A stretch of 64,000 nucleotides of DNA from Clusia tigrina (lineage: Eukaryota; Arthropoda; Insecta; Diptera; Clusiidae). The stretch lies in NCBI GenBank assembly GCA_920105625.2, contig OV050033.1, forward strand, positions 19,116,001-19,180,000, in the 5' to 3' direction. Shown here piece by piece: positions 1 to 12,200 of the stretch (within the stretch, counting starts at the first letter, position 1; every line of letters starts with the position of its first letter). The notes under the pieces were generated by a model. The model saw only the letters and a program-made list of their open reading frames with translations. It ran no database searches and was not told where the DNA came from. The position numbers were made by a program, and so were the translations under genes.

Positions 1-3000
1 TTTATGCTTCGAACTTATGCGGCGTACAAGAACAACGACACAAGTGATCAAGGAAAGTGGATTAAAATGAATGGGGGATGGTGGAATTGCAATTAGAGAC
101 AAATAAAAGTTTATGACCGCTGATCGAAATATTGACCAGAAGAAGTTTCGAAATGCAGCAAAGGAAACCTTGGCATGAAGTAAAATATCCTGCCAAGAAA
201 TCTCTGAGCAGTAAAATGATGGCGAGCTGTGGTAGACAGGTTGGAAAAGTCGTTAGGTACATATCAATACTGTGTTGCTTTTACCAGCATAGGAATGAAG
301 TGAAAGTGGCCATCAAATGAAACTGATTGCTACAATCCTGTACTGTGGAATCACGGACTCACTGAAGAAGTGAAAGGTAGAGCAGTTCAGATTTAGTAGC
401 AGAGATTATCTGAATATTTCTGTATTTATAAAAAGATGCCTTTATAACTACAATATTAGAGAACGTCACTTTGGTGGGTTCTAGGACAGCAGAGATTGAG
501 CGCTTGACCGGTACGATCCATAATGGCAATGGCATTATTATGTCACATTTAACATTTAAGAACAACAAAATATGTGGTGGAAATAATTGTTTGATTCCAT
601 TTGGAAAATAAACGCGTGATTATGTAAATTGACTGTAATTTGTTTGCCTCTGCAGTGGTGCCTAATAAGAAATCTGTCCCTCCTAGTGCCAACATGTACG
701 CAAACAAAAACAAACAGCGACTTCTGGAATTCCAAACTTGGCACATGCACCCAAACGTTCCTTCTGCAAATGCTTCAAATATAAAAACGCGGAGCTGTTG
801 ACTTCGCACAAAAAAGTTCTTGCGAATATCTCCTTTAGTATGAGTAGCTCTTTGACTATGTGTGTGTGACTGTGTGCGTTCCATGCTCCCACTTCCTCGA
901 CACATTCCGCTCGACATGTTCACCTTGCTTCCTTCCTTCCTTGCCCCGCTGTTTCTTAAATTTTATGTATTCCGTAAACGTCTAATTTATTAGTATAATT
1001 TGTGTTTCTGTTGTTTTATTATCGTTGTTTTTCTTGTTGTTGTTGATGTTGTTTCTGTTATAATAGTTGTTGTTAGTATTGTTGTTGTTGTTCTTGCCAT
1101 TCTTGTGGTTTTGTGACATTGCGCTGCATATTAATTATACATAAATGACTGGCGGGGGCACAGCGTTACACGAACCTGTACTGAATGTCAACGGTTCAAT
1201 GCTGCTGCGAAGTTTGCCGTGGGTAGAATATGGAGGGTGGTGGGCAAAGGAATATACACGATATTAACCGCAAATTACCCTAATCAAATTTACACATTGC
1301 GAATATTTCAAGCAAATACTTAGATTTAATAACATGGTATTAGGGGGGAAAATGATAGGTTTAACTATTTCTGATAACAATGCCCTTCTCTGCACTTTCC
1401 TTGTTCCTTGGTACCAAATTGGTACAGTTGCTTCAGAGAAGTGTAAAATAGTAACGCATTTCTTGTAGAAAGTCTGTATTTAGTGACTTAGCAGAGAGTT
1501 AATATGGAATATGAACTGATTAAACCTCTGGTATATACTCCTACTATGAATCTGTCGAGCCTAGTTTCTCAAAGCAGCTTTCGCTTCAAATTTGAACTAC
1601 GAGTGCAGTTTTCTTTTCACCGCTCCTTGACATTCTTCACGTATCCCTGTGCATTCTCATATAAAAAGTTTTTAATCCGCTAACAGGTATCCCTCCTAGG
1701 CATACCACTCATTCTGAGCCTTCTATTCACAACACATAAAATTTTCCACCAGAGTGTGGGGAAAAGGGGGTCAAATAATAGAGTGCGGAACATTTAATAA
1801 TTGAAAGGTTCCACAATTTGTTTCCTATCTACTGAGTATGAATGCCATTACAAGGATAGACCGCAGATTTTCAGAAAATACATGTAATTTCTCTAATCTG
1901 TAGCTGATATGGTCATCCCGAACCCTCTCTTAATATCTCAAAGTATGTTGTAATAGTTAAAATCACTGCTAAATGAGATTATAACAAGTTAAAGAGAATA
2001 TTTAATTTTATAAAGGTCGAATTTCCCTTTTATGTGTGTGTGTCACCAGCCACAGAAACCCATTCGCAACTGAAAGTAGGTCAATGTCACTCGTAATCCC
2101 TTCGCCGCAAACCGAGAATGGGTGCATTTCAATTCCCCAAATGTGAAATTTATATGCCACAACTTAAAAAGGAATACATTAAAATATAATTAAAACTAAG
2201 CAGGACACCAGTGCTCCCAGCGCCGAGCTCCCAGGCTCCCAATGCACTTACGATGAGTTTAATAGCTGCATGCCCACCCACACACACACACATACTTACA
2301 CTCAAATGCGTCGTCGAACAGCCAGAGTTTGCCTGGCGTGGCTGGTGGAGCACTAAAGCGCTTAGAGCATAATTCACAAGTGCACCGCAAAATAAGGAGG
2401 CCGCACCAACCGACTTCACTGAAAGTTTATGCAGGTGTGTTTCTTGAAATTCGAATATGACTGTGAGCGGTTTTGTATGTGTGAGTGTGTGGAGTGGGGC
2501 TGTGTGTGCTCTGGGCCGCTGGCAAGAAAAGTGTTAACGGTAAAAGGTTTTTCCGTATGTGGGTCGTCGAGAAGGTGAGCACAAATGGGATTAAAAGGTC
2601 TACTTTTGTTTGGCACCACATCTAAACGAAAAAAACCAAAGTCATAACAACAACAACAACAGCAGAAAGTGAAAGAACTACAACAACAAAACGGTGTGCG
2701 TACGTGCGTTAATTTAAAACTTTAGAAAATTCTCAGCGCAGGACGCAGGCTCCTAACAATCCGCATTATTATTTTAATGTACTCCTGCAGTGTGGCGGTG
2801 TTTGTTGTTATTCTTGCGGCTTAAGTACACATTTTAATCTGTGTAAGTAGATTAACGTGTAGCATGTGAAAGAACAACAACATCAACAAGAACAACAACA
2901 GCAGCAAATAGAAAAATAAAAAGGACAAAGCAAAGAGAAATTGTGCGAAAAATCATAAAACCTGAAATCCGACCAAAAGACTTTGAGAAAATCGCTTTGT

Positions 3001-4324
3001 AAACGTGGTTATCCTTCACACTTCCATTCCTGCAGAGCACTTCGATTTCAAATAATCTCGTATTTTACTTTTAGAATTTTCATTTTATTTTCTTCAAATT
3101 AGATTTGTGACCCATCCAAGAGGCACTTCGTTCGTTCGCCTTTGGACCGTACGGCGTTGTGCAAATACCGCAACTCCATCTTAGCGCTAAGTTGTGGAAA
3201 TGCCAGCAATATAGGAGCAGAGCACAGCCATTGTGCACATTTAAGTAAGCGGAAAAATACCGAAACACTGCTCCAATCCAATACAATCCTATCCGATCCC
3301 AGCCACCTCATCTTACCACTCCAGGTCTCGCCACTTCAGGTGCAGGTGAAATGTGTTTTTGGTGTTAGTTTAGAGTATTTGTGTGTAATGTGAACGTGTG
3401 TGTTGGGTGTGGGTGTGGGTGTGCTGGCTGTGTGCAGTTCTGTTAGTTCGCATTTGTTTTGGGCCACATTTCAGTCGTTTCGAATGAAACACGGATATGC
3501 TTTTACAGCAAGAGGCATGGTATATATCTCCTTCCAGGATGGCTTTCTCGTGCATCTTGCACTGAAGTACTTTTGGAATGAAATATATTTGCTGACCTTG
3601 TCGCAGTTGGGCATGCAATGCAATTAAACTTATCAGAAAACTTTACTATTTGCTCGCTGATGTGGAGAGCTCTGATCTTGAGACCCTTCACTGTCCTACC
3701 AATATGAGATAAGTGAACAGTAGCAACGATTCAATTAATTGATGAGGACAGTAGATAAATTTGAGGGAAAAATTACAAAGATGCATAGAAACAAAATATT
3801 ACAAAGGTTTTTCAAATTATGTTCCAAAGAAAGTTGCGTAAAATGGAATGAACTATTTTCAGAGTATTTAATTTCGTTCTGAATTTTCTTTTGATTATTA
3901 ACATTATTTCATAATTAAAAAAATATAATAAGATATAAAAGAAAATATATAATAGAATATATAATAAAAGGGTTTTATGTAAAACAATAATCACACTTCT
4001 TCCTTGGACGACTCTTAGTTCCTTTTCTTGTTTTTCATTGCAATAATGCATACCCTTTTTTAGGGTGTTATCGTTCAACTCCCAAAGGATTTATAAGTGT
4101 AGTTCTTAAAGACATTGGTGCATCCAGTAAACTTACTTATACTCTTTCTCTAGTTTAGTCCTTGTCCATTATAATATAATATTTCCCCTAATTTGACTGG
4201 TATATGAAGTTATATTAAAGCAATTTATCACTCCGAAATGTGAAAGAACAATTAGAAGGGCCAATGGGCAGTTTCAATGATATTTCACTACAAATAAAAG
4301 GATATAAATTTATATTAATGTGAC
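1..4324. other. No gene recognised; AT-rich intergenic or intronic DNA
   Basis: No frame here carries a recognisable protein domain, and frames are short on both strands. The stretch holds CA/TG runs (near 2280-2292, 3400-3420), TTG/CAA runs (1013-1100, 2648-2690, 2876-2905) and a very AT-rich segment near 3886-3970. Composition and microsatellite style resemble fly introns and intergenic DNA. Regulatory content cannot be judged without comparison to related species. Confidence 0.6.
1013..1100. repeat. Imperfect TTG microsatellite
   Basis: Interrupted runs of TTG (for example GTTGTTGTTGATGTTG) spread over about 90 bases. This is a typical fly low-complexity tract with no sign of coding use. 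Confidence 0.75.
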
Positions 4325-4512
4325 TTAAATCATCATTAATTATATCTGTAAAGAGTTTGAGGCAATGCGTCCTAGCACCTAAGGCTTTCGACTCGAAGGA
4401 AAACATATTTTAGTCATAACCATTTGAAGACCATGCTGTGGGCAGGATTCGCACCCGTGACCACACGGCTGTGAGACTATTAAGTTTACCAGTATAATAC
4501 AGAAGCCGGCCT
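4325..4512 (-). mobile_element. tRNA-derived SINE, copy B (diverged)
   Basis: Read on the minus strand, this starts with a decayed box A region (ACTGGTAAAC), then a box B-like GGTGCGAATCCTGCC, then the family body motif CCTTCGAGTCGAAAGCC, and ends with CTTTACAGATATAATTAATG, a diverged form of the family tail CTTGCAGACATTATTAAT. The order head, box B, body, tail is the same as in the copies at 17297, 28590 and 32428. It is one of the more decayed copies. The ends are approximate because I could not find target duplications. Confidence 0.75.
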
Positions 4513-5007
4513 TGGGGATATACATTAAATCCATTGACTGACACACTGATATTAAAAGAATTATATAAATTCAGAATTAAGTAAAATCATTTTGGAAATA
4601 ATAAGGCTAGAGAAATTATCAATGCTGCCACGAATTCTAGATTAGATCAAGTTAGCATCCTTTTTAGTAAAAAGCTTCACAAAGGTATCAACAGTGTTTT
4701 ACTAGCACGATATCCTCGTCCCCACTTCTTGGATTAGAGCCTTGTTTCAGGACCATTCACATGAGAATCCACTTACCTAAAGCCTTAAATATGAAATTTT
4801 GAAAATGCCACATAGCATTTTCTTTGTCCAGGACTTAACTTTAAGTTGTCACCTCTTTTAAATATCTTTTTAAAGTCCTGAGGCAAAAAATGTTACCAAT
4901 ATAATGAAAATACCAAACATAATTATAATAAATTTTATAAAATGAAAGCCACGATCCCCAGTCTACAAGACTAGCATAGTACCAATAGACTCCGTAGGAC
5001 TATATAA

Positions 5008-5082
5008 GTAGGTAGGTAGGAGTGGCAGCTTAGTTTACCAAAAGCACACTTGAGCACACCGAATGGTTCGTTGTGATACCAT
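5008..5082 (-). mobile_element. Non-LTR retrotransposon 3' tail fragment
   Basis: On the minus strand the piece reads GGTATCACAACG, then GTGCTCAAGTGTGC, then GCTGCCACTCCTACCTACC. The same ordered motifs occur at 50868-50945 and, more loosely, at the end of the LINE at 37785-38326. Those are the 3' ends of RNase H-bearing LINEs, so this is probably the 3' untranslated end of a severely truncated copy. No coding part is visible, and the 5' limit is uncertain. Confidence 0.6.
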
Positions 5083-7026
5083 GGAGTGGCGCCATTAAAA
5101 CACTGACTAAAATTTTCTTACTTAAAGATGGTGATAGTCAGGGTAAGGACAGCACAGGGAAGGATTATATAATAAAAATATAACATGGATTCCTTTTTCC
5201 ACTACAATATAAATATACGAATACAATCGGGTCACAAATTGTTTCGTTCAGTCCCATAGTTTAGTTGCGTCGATACTTACTGCGTTACTACGATACTTAC
5301 TACGTTACCCCTTATAAATGCGTGCGGAAACTTTGGAGATACTCGTCTCATGGCACCACACTTTAAGCCCCAAAGGGTGCCATGTTCGACAAACTGTTGT
5401 AACTGCAACTTTCATTATAATCATAAGCGTTTGCACCACTTCTCTTAACAGATACTAGGTTGCCACAAAGCTGTACAAGTTTAACTGCTGCCGTTTGTTT
5501 GAGGATAAAACAGTGATTTATCTTCCCTGTCCCACGAATTGCTGCGAGTAGCTACATTGTAAAAGGGGCATCCATAAAAGTGCTGCACTGTAAGAGTGAA
5601 CCAAAAGGCAACACTTAGTCGCATGAGGGATGATATGCGCGCTAATAACTCAGTGTAAAGGATAAAATGCCACTTGCCTCGCATAGCCCCCTATTTGCGA
5701 GTAACAATGCGGGGAATGAGCCGCACGGCAGCCAAAACAAAGAAGAGCGAATACTGCCATTAGAGCGAGTGCAAAAACATTTATATCCCGCAGTAAAACC
5801 AGAGTCTAAGTTAGCAAAAGTTTCTACCTACAAAGAAAAAAGCCACTAAGTGCCGCATCCACACCAACCTCACCACTCCAAGTACGGAGTTACTGGCGCA
5901 GCGACGATATTCCTGCCTAGCTGCAAACTATTTGCACAGTTGCACGACTGCAAATTACCCGTCGATGGATGCATTCAATAGTTGAATTTTTGTGCAGTTG
6001 GCAAAGAGTTCGTGAGAAATTTTAAATGAGTGCCCCTCTCACCGAAATGACACTTGATGGTTGTTGCCATCACTCTGATAGCAATTAGTAAATTGAGTTA
6101 TGCTGCAAGTAACTTTTCCCCTTATTTCCGTTCACTGTTCACTTTTTACGTTTTTCATTTGCGTTTTGGCCGTTAACAGCAAAGGCTGCAGTTGCAATTG
6201 CTGCTTAAAGTTTGCCACAAGGACATAAAATTAGAGCTGTAAGTAGCGCTAAGCTGTCTGGCTTAAGTTGCGGTATTGGGTCATTTTGCCAAGTTTAAGT
6301 ATGCGAAGTAATTTTCAAACTTTGCTAAATGCACACTCAAAAGTGCACAATTTCCGGGCCACCCCTGCATATGAGTGTGCATTGAATCAGTATAAATGGG
6401 TTTAATAAATTTGCTACGAAATCCATTTATCTGCGAGTAAGTGTGGCCACCAGCTCCAACAGCTTTGAATGCATACTCAAAGTTGTCCACATAACTCGCG
6501 GCCGCACCCTATCAAGTTTGTTTGTGCAATTCCTGCAGAGCTCAGTTCTGAATGTGAACCAAGACATATTTGGTAGAAACCATTTAGAAAATGAGCAATT
6601 CGGCTCTATTGACTAGGAAGACATCTCACAGAATACGCTGCCGTATCGATTTAAGTTCACATGCGTTTTCAATAATTCATAGCAAAAGTACGACGAAGCG
6701 AAGACATGCTGTATAACAATTGCTTCACAGGATATCTGTTAGAAACTGACGCCAAATGCTAAAAGCAACGAAATGGAACACAGATGAAACAAAACCTTAA
6801 CAAGTTGCCAAGCCACCAGAACACTTAAAATTGTTCTGGTGTATTTGAAGTGGAATTGCGGACAAAGTGCGAATAACCATCAGAGAACTATAGAAAGGAC
6901 TCCATTATTAATGGGGAGTTTATTCATCGCATAGCAACATTTTCGTAAGTTCTCCAAAGAGAGGTTATTTTTAGTAGATTTCACACTTCAAATGAGGATG
7001 CAGGCAGGTGTTTTTTTTTCAGCTCT
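5083..7026. other. No gene recognised
   Basis: Only short random-looking frames. The stretch contains a 20-bp tandem duplication at 5271-5309 and non-repetitive, slightly GC-richer DNA around 5700-6500. I see nothing that identifies an exon, RNA gene or mobile element. Confidence 0.55.
5271..5309. repeat. 20-bp tandem duplication
   Basis: CGATACTTACTGCGTTACTA is followed directly by a second copy, CGATACTTACTACGTTAC, differing at one position. Two units only. Confidence 0.8.
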
Positions 7027-7198
7027 CCTACGAAAGTGTCCGCCGATGGTCAAAAAAATCCTGCGCTTTATTAGGGTTTCGAAATGGTTTCATGAGTGAG
7101 GCAGAGGTGCAGTGTTGTGCGCGGTGGTATCGCAATTGACCCATAGTGGTCTGAGTGAGTTGGTCCGTAGACTGGCTGCCACGAAAGCCTAACCTAAC
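7027..7198 (+). mobile_element. Non-LTR retrotransposon C-terminal end and 3' tail
   Basis: The frame ending at the TGA at 7096-7098 reads KKILRFIRVSKWFHE, which resembles the last residues of RNase H-bearing LINE polyproteins (a 'LL-FI--SKWF' ending). Downstream come TGGTATCGCAATTGACC, the LINE tail motif seen at 37841, 50870 and elsewhere, and a terminal CCTAACCTAAC. This is a strongly 5'-truncated copy with no other coding region left. Confidence 0.65.
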
Positions 7199-7665
7199 AA
7201 CAGGTGTTTTACACCATTCGAGCACATTTAGGTGTTAGCTTAGGACCATTTTAGCATATTTTATATATTTGTATCAATTTATTAATATTATCATACGCCA
7301 TTTATGTCCTTTCAATTTAAAATGATATAAATACAACCACGAAATGAAGCGAAAATATTAATTACATAGATTTATGGGATAATAGGCATCTATCAAAAAT
7401 ATAGATAACATACTTTAATAAATTGTAATATAGGAAAATGATGCTGATTATTGCATACACATGAGTTATGCAATATTTTCCTTGGATTAATTGGCTTAAT
7501 ATTTAAAACGAATTCGATAACGTTGACAGACCAATTGTTAGCGATAAATAAATATAAATTCCAGTTACATTTCGACATAATTGTGGAAACACAGTTGTCC
7601 AGTTGCCTAAGACATCTTTCACTGCTGAGAATCAATGATTGATTTTAATGTTATATGCTTTTCTT

Positions 7666-8645
7666 GTATACAAAAACACCCTTTCCTTATCACTGTCAAT
7701 TTTCATACAACTTCAGAAGCTACTTTTTATCATTAGTCAGTCATTGGTCGTCCATCTGCCTCAATGACTAAAAACATCGATAAAGTTAAGAAAATTGTAC
7801 TAGAAAATAGTTAGGGAGATATCAGCCGATATTGGTGTCTCGCTCGGGTCGGTACAGAGTGTTATGCACGATGTTTTGGGGACGAGTTGAAGGGCGGCTG
7901 TTTTAATTTTTGGTAAAAACCGTATCTACGTTGCTATCGCTAAAGATATGTTTTCTTTGGGCCAAAATTTTATTAAAGGCACCATTACTTGACATGGCAA
8001 GACATGGGTCTTGAATATGACATTGAAACGAATGGTGCTTCTCAGTCGAGCCGAAACCCAAAAAACTACGAGAAAGTCGATCCTAAATCAAAGTTTTGTT
8101 GACTGTTTTCTTTGATTCCCGTGGAGTGGTCCTACTCGAATTCCCTCCGCCAGGCCAAATAGTACATAAGGAGTATTATCTGAGCGTACTGAAAATGTTT
8201 GAGGGAGAAAGTTCGTCCCAAGAGGATGGAACTTGTGGAGAAACAACCCGTGGTGTGTGCACCACGACAATGCACCGGCTCACCATCTTAGCTTGTACGC
8301 GATTATTTTACTAAAGAGAACATTAATAACGATGCACAAGGTCCGCATTCACCTGACATGGCCCCGTGTGACTTTTTCGTGTTCCTTCGACTCAAGTTGC
8401 CACTTCGCGTAAAGCGTTTCAAGACGATTGAGGCAGTAAGTAAACGAGAATTCGCAGAAGGATCTGAAGGCGATTCCAAAATCGTCCTGAAGTGTGAAAA
8501 GTGTTTTGACGATTGGAAGAAGCGTCTGAATATGTGAATTGACTACCATGCAGATTACTTTGAAGGGAATAAAATAAATATAAATAAAGAATTGAATCGT
8601 TTTAGTTTTATTAACGAATTCAGGGTACTTTTTTAATATAAGGTA
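7666..8645 (+). pseudogene. Decayed mariner transposon (transposase pseudogene)
   Basis: Pieces of a mariner transposase appear in order but in different frames. A helix-turn-helix piece ISADIGVSLGSVQS lies near 7819-7862. TWVLEYDIET lies near 8006-8033. LTVFFDSRGVV and VHKEYYLSVLKMFE lie near 8100-8200. HHDNAPAH starts near 8260 and HSPDMAPCDFF near 8346. The tail RLKLPLRVKRFKTIEAV and CFDDWKKR runs to YFEGN near 8570. HHDN and PD-AP-D match the second and third catalytic aspartates (DD34D). The ITGDES region, which carries the first aspartate, reads IT-stop-HGK, so the enzyme is dead. The AGGGTACTTTTTTAATAT near 8622-8640 resembles a mariner 3' end; a decayed mate TATACAAAAACACCCT sits near 7666. 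Length under 1 kb, against about 1.3 kb for intact mariners, implies internal deletion. Confidence 0.85.
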
Positions 8646-10049
8646 TAATAGCGATTTTCAACTAGTCTCGCTTTGAGTTCTTTATATTCACAAAAAAGAA
8701 ATCTAGAAACTGCTGAATAAAGGTAGGTCCGTTTGTTTCCATTACTCGACAAAGTATTCCACTTCCATATAAAATTGTCTTCACGTCTTAAAAATTATAA
8801 TATGAAGTCTGTATTTAAAATTGGGTTCATAATTAAGTTATTGTTTTTCAAATAATAGTAATAAAAATAATAAAATTGGGTTCAAAGAAACTTTCAAATT
8901 AAAGCAAATTTTTAAGGTCAATGGTCCAATCCGATTCCCTGATTTGCCGAGTTTCTGCGCTACCATCACCATGTATTATATTAAACTAACTAAAAAAAAA
9001 AAATTTCAATTCCATTTTTTTGTTTTATTTATAAATTTTCTATGTATTATCTTTTTATTATTATTATATTTTATTTTATCAGCTATTTTTCCATTCCATC
9101 TCTTTTATGACGCTCCGCCTTAAATAAATTCTAAATTTATAATATTTCATTTATTACATCACCTCCAAGCAGTAACGAAGCAGCGTGTACAAAGCCCCGC
9201 CTACTATCCTACCGAAGCAACCGAAAGCAGCACCCGTTTCCGCTCTGCGGGCAATATAAATTTAATTGATTCTACCTCCTTTTCCACCTTTAAAGTTTCC
9301 CAATTATTACTGAGCGCTCGTAAAATTCACCATATCCATCCATAAAAAGATTGTTTGTCAAAAAATAAATGTCGTAAAACAATGCCGTAAGTTGATGGAT
9401 TTTTTTCGGTTATAAATAAATTGAAAGCAAACAAAATAGTTTGACTACCGGAATCGGAAATACAAAATTATTTCCAGAATGGAAACCAATTTCGGAGCAA
9501 TTTATATGCAAGAAGAAAACATGATTAGCACGTACGGAAGAAAATCTGCATGAAGTGGAAGTGTGGCTTTGCTTTGCACAAGACACAAGAAAGTTCTGTC
9601 ATGAAGTTCAAATATTTCCAGAATCGATTTGCGGAAGTGTGACGCAATCGTATTATATAATAATACATATCCATACTAATCTGACGAAGATCTGATAATA
9701 CAAATTATGCTCAAAAATACATGCAAATCAGATAAAGAGATATTTCATTGCATCAGTCAAATTAAATTAATTGCTGTAATCCAGCAGCTAAAAATAATAC
9801 TAAATAAACCTTTATTTTGATTTGGTTTCACAAAATCAATGCAGATTTAAAATTCGTAATAAAAAAGAAGAGATATACAATATTTATACACAATAATTAA
9901 ATAATAATAATTGGAACAAATTTTAATAAAAAAGGAAGAGGAACTTAATTTTTATACCCAAAAAGGTCTTCGCACAAATACTGAAAAAGTTTGAGCAAAT
10001 AAGAAAGCCAACTCAATATTTATAATCAATAGCAAGCATTCGTCCTTTT
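8646..10049. other. No gene recognised
   Basis: AT-rich DNA with A/T homopolymer runs (for example 8991-9003) and a small GC-richer patch near 9160-9250. No recognisable domain or repeat family. Confidence 0.55.
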
Positions 10050-10690
10050 CTATGTAATATTCTACTTTGCAAAGTACTGGTGCTGCAAACTTTTCGATTG
10101 ACATGGTTCCTCAGCTTTTCTTTGTGGCATTTTCCTCATTTTCTGAATTGTTGCATTGATTGGATCAATTCCTAGATCGCGATGAAGGTCAGTGTTCCGT
10201 ATGAACCAAGGCGCATTAACAATGCACCTTAAAACTTTTTTCTGGAATCTTTGGATTGTGTTTGTGGCTTTTGCTGGCACAACTCCAAAACTACGCACCA
10301 TGCATCCATATCGGTTTTAGTACTTGGTTGTAGAATGTAATTTTGTTGCGTATGGATAGCTCAGATTTCCTACCCATTAGCCAGTACATACTTCGGTATC
10401 ATATGGTTAGCTCTTCCTTTTTCATTTTACGAAGCTTTAGATCAAGTGTAATAGCAGGATATTTTGCTTGATTTGAATATGGTACTTGTTCATCGTAAAC
10501 ATGTAATGGTAGGTGTTATATTATTCTGTTGGTGAAGTCGACATGGATGGATTTGGTCTAGTTGTTTTTGATGCGTCTCATTTTTGTCCAAGAGGCCATG
10601 TCGTTTACCTGGACTTGGAGTGCGTTTGTTGATACAAGTTCTGTTTTTCCAGCGGTTATAAGAGCAGAATCATCTTCGAAGAAGTTTATT
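10050..10690 (-). pseudogene. Jockey-type LINE reverse transcriptase fragment B
   Basis: On the minus strand the order is FEDDSAL (the decayed F/YADD catalytic box) near 10690, NDMASWTK, YSNQAKYPAITLDLKLR, YRSMYWLMGRKSELSIRNK, then QRFQKKVLRCIVNAPWFIRNTDLHRDLGI near 10270-10170. These are the palm-to-thumb and C-terminal segments typical of Jockey-clade LINEs. Stops and frameshifts interrupt the frame (for example within the segment near 10330). It abuts fragment A at about 10690 and repeats part of the same domain, so the two are separate copies rather than one gene. Confidence 0.8.
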
Positions 10691-11600
10691 CTCAATTTAA
10701 AACTGGGAGTTGCGACTCATAAAGTAGTTCAACGAGTTTAGTTTTAAATCCATTTGGTTTATATTAGATATTTCAAAGATATGCTTCTTCCAGATCATTC
10801 CACGACCTAAATGAATACCAAAGTACTTTGAATTTGTTAACTGTGGTAGTTCCTCGTTGTTAAAAAGTACACGAGGACATGTGTTCTTTCTGAGTGTGAA
10901 TGTTAGTAGACCTGGTCGCATTTGCTTTTATTCTCCACTTTTGTAGCCTTGCTTCTATATGGTACAGGCTTAATGGTATTTCAGCCGATGCTGCCAAATG
11001 GTTGGGATGAGTTACCATAGTCAATGTATCATCAGCAAAGGTAGCAGCTGACACATCTGCAATTGTTAGCAGCTCAGCTGTACTAGAACGCTTCCTTGTG
11101 GGCCGCCGGATTTAATTGTATATAATTTTGTGATCTCGTCGTTAAAGTTGATAATGAAAAGTCTAACTACAAAATAGAATTTCAGGATACAGTACGAGGC
11201 GAAACTTCCTTTAGTTTGTAAAGTAATCCAGGGTACCAGACTATATCAAAAACTTGGCAGGTGTCCAGAAATGCGTCAGTATAATTCATTTTCCATTCGA
11301 ATGCTTCTCTAATTTCCTTGTGGGCTCAATGTACCTGTGCCGTGGTAGCGTGCTGTGTTCTAAACCCAAACTGATGGTTAGGCATTAAGTGTTTTTCATC
11401 AAAAATGGGTACTAGTTTATAGAGGAGAAGTTTTTCGAGCACTTTGGAAGCGTTGGGCAGCAAACTAATGGGTCTGTAGAACGTTATATCCTCCTTCGGT
11501 TTCCCAGACTTTGGTATAACGACTTATTTTGAATTCCATAGAGTGAACACTTCCACACGACACTCATGCCTTTTTACTTATGTCCTGCTTATGATTATGA
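10691..11600 (-). pseudogene. Jockey-type LINE reverse transcriptase fragment A
   Basis: Read on the minus strand: YRPISLLPNASKVLEKLLL near 11500-11430, HQFGFRTQHATTAQVH near 11380, DAFLDTCQVFD near 11270, then FADDTLTMVTHPNHLAASAE near 11046, RLQKWRIKANATRS, and NSKYFGIHLGRGMIWKKHI ending near 10780. These are the successive fingers and palm motifs of a Jockey-clade reverse transcriptase, with FADD carrying the catalytic aspartates. Several frameshifts and stops make it inactive. The endonuclease domain and 5' end are missing. Downstream it runs directly into fragment B. Confidence 0.85.
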
Positions 11601-11659
11601 ACATGCTCACTGCGGGAGAATTTTTTGTTAATTCCTTAGTTATAAAATATATATAGAAA

Positions 11660-12200
11660 TCATTCAGACAGTGGATGAATGTTCCCGCTTGGAACAAAAC
11701 TGTTCCCGTGGTGATAAACACAGTATCAGAGCATCATCAAGTTTATCCGATTTATAGTTCCCTGGAATATCCCTGTGGCCGGGAACGCAGATCAGATGCT
11801 CTGATATCTCGTCTAAAGATATGCGGCAGCTCTCAGCGAGTTCTGATGTAATAATAGCCGAATCAAGGGAGCGAAAAGCGGCTTGGCTGTTAGAGAGGAT
11901 GCAAATATCTTGCCCAGATTGCTTCTTCTGGAGCCAAGGCAGCCTTTCCTCTATAATCCGCAACCTGAAAAGCGCTGCAATGGTCGGGAAGTCTAAAGGA
12001 TACATTAATGTTAACATCTTGCCCAGATATCTTCTTCTGGGGCCAAGGCAGTGCTTTCTCTATAACCCTCAGTCTGAAAAACGCTGCAAGGGTCGGGAAA
12101 TCTAAAGGGCACGTTAATGTCCAGCTCATCTGAGAATACACCACCTACCACCCATCCCTGTAGCTTGGATCCATCATTTGAAACTAACAAAATCATTAAA
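11660..12200 (-). pseudogene. RNase H domain fragment of a non-LTR retrotransposon
   Basis: The minus strand begins with NDGSKLQGWVVGGVFSDEL (the first catalytic Asp lies in the xDGSK motif) near 12190-12115, then the PFRFPDPCSVFQTE segment, then ILSNSQAAFRSLDSA (usually SDSQAA) near 11900, then CVPGHRDIPGNYKSDKLDD (usually VPGHxGIxGNExAD) near 11780-11720. This is the RNase H fold of I/LOA/R1-type LINEs. It lies 5' of the Jockey reverse transcriptase pieces on the same strand, the wrong order for a single element, so it is a separate copy. A 109-bp internal tandem duplication breaks the frame. Confidence 0.8.
11907..12124. repeat. 109-bp tandem duplication within the RNase H relic
   Basis: ATCTTGCCCAGAT starts at 11907 and again at 12016. 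The following sequence through CTAAAGG and ATTAATGT matches with scattered substitutions. The period of 109 is not a multiple of three, so the duplication shifts the reading frame between the two copies of the encoded segment. Confidence 0.85.
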
